From: Methylobacterium sp. C25
GTDB taxonomy: Bacteria; Pseudomonadota; Alphaproteobacteria; Rhizobiales; Beijerinckiaceae
NCBI RefSeq assembly: GCF_021352225.1
Contig: NZ_JAAUVI010000012.1
Span: 1-64,000 of the forward strand
DNA: 64,000 nucleotides
Reading direction: 5' to 3'
Under the pieces are notes generated by a model. It had not been told where the DNA came from. It saw only the letters and a list, made by a program, of their open reading frames with translations, and did no database searches. Shown here one piece after another: positions 57,275-64,000 of the stretch; the first letter of the stretch is position 1; every line of letters begins with the position of its first letter. A program made the translations under genes and the position numbers.

Positions 57275-58438
57275 ATGACCGATGAGGCCTTCGCTCCCCT
57301 CACCATCGCGGACTACGCGGCTCAGGCGGCGCTCACCGACCAGCACAGTGACGGCGGTTCCCTGGCCTTCCCGCTGCTCGGTCTCTTCGGCGAGGCAGGG
57401 AGCCTCCTTAGCGAGGTCAAGAAAAAGCAGCGCGATCGTGCCTCTTACCGTGGCTACGCGGGCGCTGTCGTCGAGGAGCTCGGCGATGTCCTATGGTATC
57501 TGGCAGCGGTGGCGTCCCGTGTGAACGTTCGTTTGACCGACGTCTTCGTCGAGGCTGCATCCACGATCGGCGCTAGCGGCACGATCACGCTGGCTGCATT
57601 GCAGCCCGATATCATGCCACGGGCGAATGAGCCGACGATCGCTTTCGAGCGCACGCTGCTGAAGCTGGCGGGCGAAATCGGGCTCCTCGTGATGGATGTC
57701 CAAGAGCGAGGCACGGAGAAGTGCGATAACCTTCCAAGCAGCCGTTTGGCGGTCATCGCACGGACGCTTATCCAAGCGGCCAACGAGGCCGGTGTTACGC
57801 TTGAGGCGGCAGCGGTCAAGAACCTCGCCAAGATCGCCGACCGCTGGCCGCGCGAGCGGCACTATCCGGCACCTCTCGACGCGATTGCCGAGCCAGAGGA
57901 ACGCCTACCACGCAGGCTCACCGTCGAGATCTTCGAGCGGCAGGTTCGAGGGCGGACCTTCGTCTTCCAGCGCTGCAACGGCATCAACATCGGAGATCGG
58001 CTGACCGACAACGCGATGGCCGCCGACGACTACCGATTCCACGATGCCTTCCACTACGCCTACGTTGCCGTGCTGGGCTGGTCGCCAGTCACCCGCGCGC
58101 TCTTCCGCTTGAAGAGAAAATCCGCCCCGAAGGTCGATGAGGCGCAGGATGGCGCCCGCGCGACGCTGATCGAGGAGGGGATCACCACCTGGATCTTCGG
58201 GCAGGCGATTGAACTCGACCTGTTTGCCGGTATGAAGCCGGGCGACCTGCCGTTCGACCTGCTGAAGCACGTCCGGCAGTTCGTGGCGGGCTACGAGGCC
58301 GAACGATGCCCGTTATGGCTTTGGGAAGAAGCCATCCTTCAAGGCTATGCGGCGTTCCGCTTTCTGCGCGAGCACCGACGCGGACGTCTCATTCTCGACC
58401 TGGACGAGCATCAAATGACAATCGAGCCGCTTTCGTGA
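57275..58438 (+). CDS. MazG-like nucleotide pyrophosphohydrolase with extra C-terminal domain
   Basis: A 387-residue protein. The N-terminal 120 residues form a MazG-like all-alpha NTP pyrophosphatase: LLGLFGEAGSLLSEVKKKQ (Glu40, Glu47) and VVEELGDVLWYLAAVA (ExxD at 68-71). The first ExxE is degenerate (Ser at 43). The C-terminal 200 residues (ERQVRGRTFVFQRCNGINIG, YRFHDAFHYAYVAVLGWSPV, LIEEGITTWIFGQAIEL) are a separate domain I cannot name. Such enzymes hydrolyse (d)NTPs, including dUTP in some families. It overlaps the next gene by 4 nt. Confidence 0.72.
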   Translation: MTDEAFAPLTIADYAAQAALTDQHSDGGSLAFPLLGLFGEAGSLLSEVKKKQRDRASYRGYAGAVVEELGDVLWYLAAVASRVNVRLTDVFVEAASTIGASGTITLAALQPDIMPRANEPTIAFERTLLKLAGEIGLLVMDVQERGTEKCDNLPSSRLAVIARTLIQAANEAGVTLEAAAVKNLAKIADRWPRERHYPAPLDAIAEPEERLPRRLTVEIFERQVRGRTFVFQRCNGINIGDRLTDNAMAADDYRFHDAFHYAYVAVLGWSPVTRALFRLKRKSAPKVDEAQDGARATLIEEGITTWIFGQAIELDLFAGMKPGDLPFDLLKHVRQFVAGYEAERCPLWLWEEAILQGYAAFRFLREHRRGRLILDLDEHQMTIEPLS

Positions 58439-59133
58439 AAACGCCTCGCGCCTTTGCCGACGCTCTCGCCGACACGGCGCTTAAGTCGGTGTTCAACCCC
58501 TATCGCGATCACTGCGTTCTCCACGACCGCGATGACGGTGCGCACGTCCGCAAGCGCAATCTGGTTCATTGCCTGGAAGCGGCGATCGAGGCGAAGGTCG
58601 ACACGATCTGGATCGCCCGTGATCTCGGCTATCGCGGTGGTCGCCGAACCGGCGTGCCACTCACCGACGAGGTTCACCTGACGTCCGCGAGCGCGCTCCT
58701 CGGCGGGATCGTGCTCGACCGCGCTACGCGAGGCCCCGTCGTCGCCGAGCGCACGGCCGCGGTCGTTTGGCGGGTTCTCACGCAAATCGAGGCGCCGGCC
58801 GTCCTCTGGAACATCTTCCCGCTGCATCCACACGAGCCGGACGATTCTCTTTCCAACCGTTGCCACACTCGCGCGGAGCGAGACGCCACTTGGCCCTTTC
58901 TGACCGCGCTCATTGCGATGATCGCGCCGCGTCGGATCGTGGCGATCGGGCGCGATGCCGGCTTGGCACTCTCCCGGATCGAAATCCCGGTGATGACGGT
59001 CCGCCACCCGAGCTATGGCGGGCAATCGGAATTCATCGCTGGCGTGCATGCGATCTACGGGTTGGATAAAGACGATCCCGCTCCGGAGCTACCCTTTCTG
59101 GCATCTCAGGCCGCGAGCGGGGCGATGGCCTGA
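58435..59133 (+). CDS. Uracil-DNA glycosylase superfamily-like protein
   Basis: A 232-residue protein from a GTG start coupled to the MazG-like stop (GTGA). VFNPYRDHC and VRHPSYGGQSEFIAGV resemble UDG motifs 1 (xDPY) and 2 (HPS), with WIARDLGYRGGRRTGVPLTD and APRRIVAIGRDAGLALSRI in between. The catalytic motif 1 acid is replaced by Asn, as in several divergent UDG families. It ends overlapping the 3' end of the convergent thymidylate-synthase-like gene by 28 bp. Confidence 0.65.
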   Translation: MKTPRAFADALADTALKSVFNPYRDHCVLHDRDDGAHVRKRNLVHCLEAAIEAKVDTIWIARDLGYRGGRRTGVPLTDEVHLTSASALLGGIVLDRATRGPVVAERTAAVVWRVLTQIEAPAVLWNIFPLHPHEPDDSLSNRCHTRAERDATWPFLTALIAMIAPRRIVAIGRDAGLALSRIEIPVMTVRHPSYGGQSEFIAGVHAIYGLDKDDPAPELPFLASQAASGAMA

Positions 59134-59876
59134 TCGAACTGCGCGAGGAGAGCCTTAATCTCCCCGCGCGTGGCGCCTCCAGGCTGGTCGATCTTCGCGT
59201 GGGTCGACACTACGGTCAGTGGACCGACTTCCAGCCCGGTCTCGCGGGCAACGAAGGCCATCAGGCGCCCCAAGCCGATCAGATTTCCGAGCAGCTTCTC
59301 GACATAATAATGGTTCCGGTACTGAGCCGTCAGCGTCACCTTGCGCGGTGAACCAGGAACGATCTTGAAGCTCATAAAGCTCAGGCACTGACCGCCGTAG
59401 ACGGAGTTGTCGACGTCGCGGATGGGATCGAACAACGAGAGCTCGAACTTGTTGAGCGCCCGCACGCTGTCGTCGTTCATCCGCTCGACGATGTCCCAGA
59501 GCTGGTTTGGCGGAGCGCCAGCAGTTCCCTGGTAGGCGATCATCCGCTCGAAATAGTAGCCGGACCACCGACCGCCGCGGCGCACTTTCGGCAAGACCCG
59601 ATCATTGAACACGTCGAAGAACGCTGGCGCGCCGTGCCGCAGGTACAGCGAAGCCGGAAAGATCGTGTTCGCGACCGTATCGATCGGTTTTGCCCGGTCG
59701 GTGAGGAAGCCGTTTACGACCGCCACGCCCGGATGCGCGATCGTCGATGCCGCCGTCGGATCGTCGATGTCTACGATCACGTTATAGGCTTCGTGGTCGC
59801 GCGCGGCGTCAACGGCGCGCACCGCTTCGCGCCACGCGCTCGCGCAGTCAGGCTGCGAGGGGACGGGCAGATACAT
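59106..59876 (-). CDS. Thymidylate-synthase-like protein
   Basis: A 256-residue protein that can be followed against ThyA: IDTVANTIFPASLYLRHG and SGYYFERMIAYQG early, then QLWDIVERMNDDSVRALNKFE (ThyA QI..L..DP.SRR), GGQCLSFMSFKI with Cys164 at the catalytic position (ThyA PCHAFYQF), LTAQYRNHYYVEKLLGNLIG (ThyA LYQRSCDVFLGLPFNIA) and GLEVGPLTVVSTHAKID (ThyA LEVGDFVWTGGDTHLY). The QRS motif is YRN, so substrate or reaction has probably changed. GGAGG favours ATG59876 over ATG59882. Last gene of the operon. Confidence 0.7.
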   Translation of the reverse strand: MYLPVPSQPDCASAWREAVRAVDAARDHEAYNVIVDIDDPTAASTIAHPGVAVVNGFLTDRAKPIDTVANTIFPASLYLRHGAPAFFDVFNDRVLPKVRRGGRWSGYYFERMIAYQGTAGAPPNQLWDIVERMNDDSVRALNKFELSLFDPIRDVDNSVYGGQCLSFMSFKIVPGSPRKVTLTAQYRNHYYVEKLLGNLIGLGRLMAFVARETGLEVGPLTVVSTHAKIDQPGGATRGEIKALLAQFDQAIAPLAA

Positions 59877-60534
59877 CGACATCCTCCGTAAGCAGCGCGG
59901 CCGCGAACAGGCGCGGCGCGATGAACCCTTCGGTCAGCCAGCCATGGCCGCCGATGCCCCATCCTGGTCCCCAGCTGTTGCGCACGAGGATTGCCCGCGC
60001 GCCCTGAACCTTGCCGTGACCGACCGCGACCACGGCGTGTCGCCGTGCCAGCTCGGGCGTTTCGCCAGGCGCCGGCTGAATCACCCCTTCAGGCGTAGGC
60101 ATGTAGAAGGATCGCGACAACGTCAGCAGCAGGATGACCGGCTGCTCTGTGTCGAGCTCGGCAACGATCACATCGACTGCGTGAGCATGAGGGGCACTGG
60201 CCCGGCCGTACCGCGGACCGACGGCCGCTGGCGGTGACCACAGCGTGGGATCGGCAGGAGGTGCCGCGAGATACGGCCACCCGGACTCCTCCGGTTGCCC
60301 CTCCTGACGCAGTGTCGCCAGCATCGCTGACAGCGTCGCGCCATGGTCCGGCAATCGTCCGGCGCGTCGTTGCGCATGGTAGAAGGCAAACTCACAAGAC
60401 AGCGGCGACCACCCCGGCCGCAACGCGGCGTGCGCGTCGCTTGCTGCGAAGGCAAGGCAGGTCGGGCGCGAACCCTGGTTGCGAGCCAATCCGAATTCGG
60501 AACGCAAGTCCTTGAGGATGGTCACGGAGGTCAT
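59848..60534 (-). CDS. Papain-like (C1 family) cysteine protease
   Basis: A 228-residue protease domain with no signal peptide or propeptide. Oxyanion Gln20 and nucleophile Cys26 lie in LARNQGSRPTCLAFAASDAH, catalytic His166 in ARRHAVVAVGHG and Asn186 in LVRNSWGPGWGIGGHGWL. All catalytic residues are present, so activity is expected. Its start overlaps the metallopeptidase/inhibitor gene by 4 nt and its end overlaps the TS-like gene by 29 nt. A cytoplasmic papain fold without propeptide needs another control, possibly the adjacent chagasin-like domain. Confidence 0.82.
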   Translation of the reverse strand: MTSVTILKDLRSEFGLARNQGSRPTCLAFAASDAHAALRPGWSPLSCEFAFYHAQRRAGRLPDHGATLSAMLATLRQEGQPEESGWPYLAAPPADPTLWSPPAAVGPRYGRASAPHAHAVDVIVAELDTEQPVILLLTLSRSFYMPTPEGVIQPAPGETPELARRHAVVAVGHGKVQGARAILVRNSWGPGWGIGGHGWLTEGFIAPRLFAAALLTEDVDVSARPLAA

Positions 60535-61544
60535 GCGGCTTCGAGCAGCCTCCGCCGCTCGGCCCGCGAGAGGCCTTCCTCCTCCGGTCCCGTCAGATCG
60601 AAGTCAAGCTGCAACCGGGACAGCGGCGGATCGGGTTCCCAGGGCCGGCGCTCGTCGAGCTGCAACGATCCGCGGCCGCCGTCCTCGGGCGCCGCGGTCA
60701 CGCAACGGATGACCGGGCCGCCGATACCATCGCCATCAATAGCTTCCGTTGCGTCGCGGACAACCGCGAAACCGCTCGCCGCGAGCTGCTCGATGTTCCA
60801 GAGATAGCCGCCCCCGCTATGCTCCTTGAGGCGGAGCACGAAGAGGTCGTTCCGGCTCCCATCAATGCGAGTGCCGGCGTCGCGCTCAGTCAGCAGCCAG
60901 ACATCGCCCCGATAATCCTGGGGTCGATAGTCCTGCAGCAACGCGACCTTCAGTTCGCGCGGCTGCGTCTGCTGAAGCTCGCGTGCCAAGGTTGCCGTGA
61001 TTATCCGATGGCGCACGAGCGTCCAGCATGTCGCCTCGTAGCTAGCACCGAGCCGCATAGCGAGCTGATACACCCGGTTTGGTCGCCGAAAGTCGTCCAC
61101 CGTCCAGCCCTGGCGCGCGGCGTGCCATTGGATCAGCCAGCGTGGCATCATGAATCCAACCGCGAAGGCGTCGGCCTCGACTTCCTGGAAGTCTTCCGCT
61201 GGTGCACCTGCCATCGGCATGCGCCGCAGGATGCTCTCGTCGTCGAGGCTCGGCAGATGTTTCATAGCGTAGTGGCCGAGTTCGTGCGCGGCGGTGAACC
61301 GCTGGATTGCCATCGACCGCTGCGTCGTGACGAGAATGCCCGGCGCGGGATCGCTGAGATAGGCGCCGAGCAACCCTTGCAGAGGGCGCAGCAGCAACGG
61401 CAGATCGAGCGCCTGGATCGCGCCGAAAACGTCGACGGATCCTCCACGCGCCTCGACCATGACACGCATGTCGAGCGTTTGATGGAGGCGCGCGGCCGCC
61501 ATGGTCCCGGCCCGCACTGCGCCAGCATAATCGGCGGCGGCCAT
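60531..61544 (-). CDS. ImmA/IrrE-type metallopeptidase fused to a chagasin-like cysteine-protease inhibitor
   Basis: A 337-residue protein. Residues about 60-200 form an ImmA/IrrE zinc peptidase: TAAHELGHYAMKHL has HELGH at 87-91, and DFQEVEADAFAVGFMMP gives the third ligand. Residues about 210-320 resemble chagasin (I42): the loop SGGGYLWNIEQLAASGF (chagasin NPTTGYxW), EDGGRGSLQL, and RRPWEPD (RPW loop). Chagasin loops plug papain-like active sites, and the next gene is such a protease. It starts 5 nt after the XRE gene. Confidence 0.78.
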   Translation of the reverse strand: MAAADYAGAVRAGTMAAARLHQTLDMRVMVEARGGSVDVFGAIQALDLPLLLRPLQGLLGAYLSDPAPGILVTTQRSMAIQRFTAAHELGHYAMKHLPSLDDESILRRMPMAGAPAEDFQEVEADAFAVGFMMPRWLIQWHAARQGWTVDDFRRPNRVYQLAMRLGASYEATCWTLVRHRIITATLARELQQTQPRELKVALLQDYRPQDYRGDVWLLTERDAGTRIDGSRNDLFVLRLKEHSGGGYLWNIEQLAASGFAVVRDATEAIDGDGIGGPVIRCVTAAPEDGGRGSLQLDERRPWEPDPPLSRLQLDFDLTGPEEEGLSRAERRRLLEAA

Positions 61545-61549
61545 GCGCG

Positions 61550-61921
61550 TCAGCCCCGAGCGGTTTGCGCGCGCGTCCGCAGATAGTCCGCGAAGCGGCC
61601 GAGCTCGTCACGATCCTGCATCGACAGCGCGGCGGCCCGACGGGCAAGATGAGCGACATCGACGGGCAAAGCCGCCGCCTCGTCCTCTCCCGTGAAGAAT
61701 GCGGCCGGCTGCCGATAGAGCTTAGCCAAGCGCGTCAGCTCGATCGCTTCCACCCGCCGCTGGCCATTCTCGATGTCGGTCAGTGCGGTGCGCGGGATCT
61801 TGAGATAAGTCGCGACCTCCTCCTGCTTCAGGCCGAGATATTTGCGGGCTTCGCGCAGCCGTTCGCCGAGCCGGCGACGCTCGGCGTCGTCATCGTCTTG
61901 CTGGATCGCGGCCTGGGTCAT
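61550..61921 (-). CDS. XRE-family transcriptional regulator
   Basis: A 123-residue protein with an N-terminal helix-turn-helix (LREARKYLGLKQEEVATYLKI, PRTALTDIENGQRRVEAIEL) and a C-terminal helical part. XRE regulators beside ImmA/IrrE peptidases are often cleaved by them to relieve repression. ATG61921 shares its A with the upstream stop (TGATG). Likely target: the dyad at 62300-62320. Confidence 0.88.
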   Translation of the reverse strand: MTQAAIQQDDDDAERRRLGERLREARKYLGLKQEEVATYLKIPRTALTDIENGQRRVEAIELTRLAKLYRQPAAFFTGEDEAAALPVDVAHLARRAAALSMQDRDELGRFADYLRTRAQTARG

Positions 61922-62268
61922 CACTTGCCTCCTGTGCGCTTCTTCCAACAGGCCTCAATCTTCGGCAGCAGATGCGCCACCGCCTGGTCGACCGAGCCAT
62001 AGCCGCCTGTCCGCACCACGCTGTCCGGGAGCTCGATGCCGAGGATCGGCTCGACGACGCATAGGATCGACACCACCACCAAAGAGTCGATCTGGAACGA
62101 CGAGCTTCCGATCGCCGTCAATGTTGGCGGCAAAGCGACACCTTTGATCGAGGCCTCGCCCTTGACCACCTCGATCAACTCGCTGCGCAAATCCTTCGCG
62201 ACCGCTGCCGAAGGGAACGGTGCGACGGTCGGAGCCGAAATGGGTGGCGCGAGCGTAGCGGTGGTCAT
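61921..62268 (-). CDS. Acyl-carrier-protein-like protein
   Basis: A 115-residue protein. GSSSFQIDSLVVVSILCVVEPILGIELPD carries the phosphopantetheine-attachment pattern Asp-Ser-Leu (Ser62) and the following ACP helix; the end DQAVAHLLPKIEACW fits helix 4. The 50 N-terminal residues are Ala/Pro-rich. AAGGGA lies 6 nt before ATG62268; an in-frame ATG at 62319 falls inside the dyad and is disfavoured. First gene of the operon. Confidence 0.68.
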   Translation of the reverse strand: MTTATLAPPISAPTVAPFPSAAVAKDLRSELIEVVKGEASIKGVALPPTLTAIGSSSFQIDSLVVVSILCVVEPILGIELPDSVVRTGGYGSVDQAVAHLLPKIEACWKKRTGGK

Positions 62269-62299
62269 GGCGTCCCTTTCAAGCACTTGCAACCAACGT

Positions 62300-62320
62300 A
62301 ATGTCGGATTTGCCGACATT
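62300..62320. promoter_or_regulatory. Inverted repeat in the divergent promoter region, candidate XRE operator
   Basis: Perfect 8-bp arms AATGTCGG and CCGACATT around five bases. It lies 32 nt before the ACP-like gene and 111 nt before the metallophosphoesterase gene, so one repressor site could control both transcripts. Confidence 0.6.
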
Positions 62321-62430
62321 CAAGGACGTACCAGCAGACCGCTTGCTTTGGTGCTTCTGGCTGGTCGCTTCGCCCGACACGGTCACCGGTTGAGTGTGTT
62401 CAGCAGCGGCGCGGCTGGCTAAACAGGAAT

Positions 62431-64000
62431 ATGGCTGATCGCGCGACCTTCCTTCACATCACCGATGCTCATGTGTCCGCATCCGGCGCCCCGTTCGAAC
62501 GGGATGACCGGAAGGTCGAAGTCGGGGGCCTCCTTACCGCTACCCGCCAAGGGCTGCTCGAGCTTCTGTTCCGACGCTTGGCCGAGCGGTTGACCAGAGA
62601 CAGCCGCACGCTCGACGGCGTGTTCTTCTCTGGTGACGCGCAGAGCAAAGGCGCAGCGGGTGGTCATGAACTCGTCTTCAAGCTGATCGCAGAACATCTC
62701 GGCGTTGCGGCCGACCACATCGTCTCTGTCCCAGGCAATCACGACGTGCCGCGCGACGCCGATCCCGGCACCGCCGAACGCTACAAGGATTTCGTCCGCG
62801 TCTGGAGCGCTGCGGGCTGCGTCGTGCCGTGGCTCGACGGCATCGACGGCTGGCCGGCAATCGCGGAGCCGGAACGGCATCGGCTGGTCGCCGCCGACCG
62901 TAGCTGGGCGGTGTTCCCGATCAACACCAGCAACTGGTCGCACGTCAGCTCAGTCCTGCCCGAGCCGCTGCGGGGCCATTGGAACACGATCCCCGAGATG
63001 CTTGCGCCCGGCGATGCGACCGTGGCGGCGCAGTTGCGGTCACAGCTCCAGGCTCTGGCTCGGTACGACATGGCCCGCGTATCGGAGCACCAGCTTGAGG
63101 CCTTGCGAGCGCTCGTCGCATCGACGCCTCAGCCGGATCGCGGCCGCCAGTTGCGTATCGCGGTGATGCACCACCATCTCCGCTCGCCCAGCTTGCGAGA
63201 GGAGTTGAAGCCTTTCGCAGATATGTCGAACCTCGAACAGGTCCGCGCTTTCCTGCGCGGAAGCGGCATCGGCATGGTCATCCACGGGCACAAGCACGAG
63301 CATGCCGCCTATTTTGACCACATCTACGCCGGCGATGCCGATGACATGCATCGCATTCTCGTCATCTCCGGCGCGACCTTCGAGGTCGGACGCGAGACGG
63401 ACGCGGTCCGGCTCATCACGCTCGACGGCCTCCCGCACACGCCCGAGGTGAAGATCGAAGCGATCCCGCTTCCGCGATCGGGCACCGAAGACCTGCGGCC
63501 GGCACCAACCATCCGCCGGCTCTGGACGACGGGCGTCCGCCCCGCTGAGACCGTCCTTGTCTCGCCCGGCGCGCCTGTGATCGTCGAGGGAGCGGACCTC
63601 GATGAGGTCTACGCGCGCGCGCTCGCCATCGCCGGGACGAACGCGAAGCGGGGCACCCTGATCGTCCACCTCGATCTGCCCGACGACGACGGCAAGACGC
63701 TGCCGTTGCCCAGCGCCTATGCCGTTCCAGACGACCTGCAAGGTGATGAGCGACAAGCTTGGCTGCGCGAACTTGTTGAGTGGTGGCAGCTCGACCGATC
63801 GCAGCTGGAACCGCGCATTCCCTACCTCCACGGGGCACGTCTGCGGCGATACGGCGGCAAGATCGACCAGATCGCGCGCATCATCGCGCTCCTCAGGACG
63901 AAGCCCAGCACCAGGGCAATCGCCGTTCTCGTTGACCCATTCCGTGACTTTGCGCCGAACGGCGCGGGCGAGGAGTTTGCATCCTTCTGCCTCATCGAGT
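62431..64000 (+). CDS. Metallophosphoesterase fused to a thymidylate-synthase-like domain (C-terminus off window)
   Basis: At least 523 residues. The calcineurin-like phosphoesterase has FLHITDAHV (Asp12, His14), FFSGDAQ, VPGNHDVPRD, AVMHHHLRSP and IHGHKHEHA, so all metal ligands are present. After a linker, residues about 440-523 read IPYLHGARLRRYGGKIDQIARII, LRTKPSTRAIAVLVDP and FASFCLIE, which follow ThyA (IDQITTVL, DPDSRRIIVSAW, APCHAFYQF) up to the catalytic-Cys position; the frame is open at the edge. AGGA precedes the ATG. Confidence 0.78.
   Translation, partial: MADRATFLHITDAHVSASGAPFERDDRKVEVGGLLTATRQGLLELLFRRLAERLTRDSRTLDGVFFSGDAQSKGAAGGHELVFKLIAEHLGVAADHIVSVPGNHDVPRDADPGTAERYKDFVRVWSAAGCVVPWLDGIDGWPAIAEPERHRLVAADRSWAVFPINTSNWSHVSSVLPEPLRGHWNTIPEMLAPGDATVAAQLRSQLQALARYDMARVSEHQLEALRALVASTPQPDRGRQLRIAVMHHHLRSPSLREELKPFADMSNLEQVRAFLRGSGIGMVIHGHKHEHAAYFDHIYAGDADDMHRILVISGATFEVGRETDAVRLITLDGLPHTPEVKIEAIPLPRSGTEDLRPAPTIRRLWTTGVRPAETVLVSPGAPVIVEGADLDEVYARALAIAGTNAKRGTLIVHLDLPDDDGKTLPLPSAYAVPDDLQGDERQAWLRELVEWWQLDRSQLEPRIPYLHGARLRRYGGKIDQIARIIALLRTKPSTRAIAVLVDPFRDFAPNGAGEEFASFCLIE

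Noticed and set aside
63040..63838. Minus-strand open frames opposite the metallophosphoesterase
   Set aside because: The plus strand encodes all phosphoesterase metal motifs; the opposite frames have no motif or ribosome site.

Overview
The window is G+C-rich DNA densely packed with overlapping operons. Its gene families (alphaproteobacterial-type AioB, aioXSR regulators, HME-RND pumps, Pst/Pho set) fit an alphaproteobacterium, probably Hyphomicrobiales and plausibly Methylobacteriaceae. That placement is inference from gene style only; no rRNA, tRNA or replication gene is present to confirm it or to tell chromosome from plasmid. It reads as a metal and metalloid resistance island followed by a recombinase and an accessory, defence-like segment.

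1-12 kb, arsenic: arsH diverges from a long, translationally coupled operon arsR-arsC(Trx type)-arsC(Grx type)-arsB-aioX-aioS-aioR-flavoprotein, so the arsenite sensing system for arsenite oxidation sits inside the ArsR-controlled unit. aioBA (arsenite oxidase) follows behind a canonical sigma-54 promoter and a long inverted repeat that looks like the AioR enhancer.

12-18 kb, phosphate: a complete pstSCAB-phoU-phoB operon on the minus strand, plus a terminal winged-helix gene, starts at a recognisable Pho box. Arsenate mimics phosphate, so this set fits arsenic physiology. 18-22 kb: a second arsR, an ArsO-like flavin monooxygenase, an MFS transporter and a TSUP permease.

22-38 kb, copper: three near-identical MerR/CueR-type promoters (TTGACC, a TTCCCA-N3-TGGGAA core, 19-bp spacing) head a CusBA-type operon, a metallochaperone plus second RND operon, and a P1B-1 ATPase. 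A cueR-like gene diverges from the third. 38-51 kb, Zn/Cd/Co: a czcI-like/czcB/czcA operon, several small His-rich secreted proteins, and a zntA-CDF-ZIP-response regulator-histidine kinase operon driven from a MerR-type promoter divergent from a zntR/cadR-like regulator.

51-64 kb, accessory: a tyrosine recombinase, a HicA-like/HTH pair with a palindromic operator, a HEPN (RX4H) protein, an SGNH hydrolase, and a MazG-like/uracil-DNA-glycosylase-like gene pair. Last comes a divergent cluster: a minus-strand operon of acyl-carrier-like protein, XRE regulator, ImmA/IrrE metallopeptidase fused to a chagasin-like cysteine-protease inhibitor, papain-like protease and thymidylate-synthase-like protein, facing a metallophosphoesterase that runs into a second thymidylate-synthase-like domain at the window edge. 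This cluster is the best candidate for an undescribed system: it combines a protease with a linked inhibitor, and several dUMP/uracil-related enzyme folds lie side by side.
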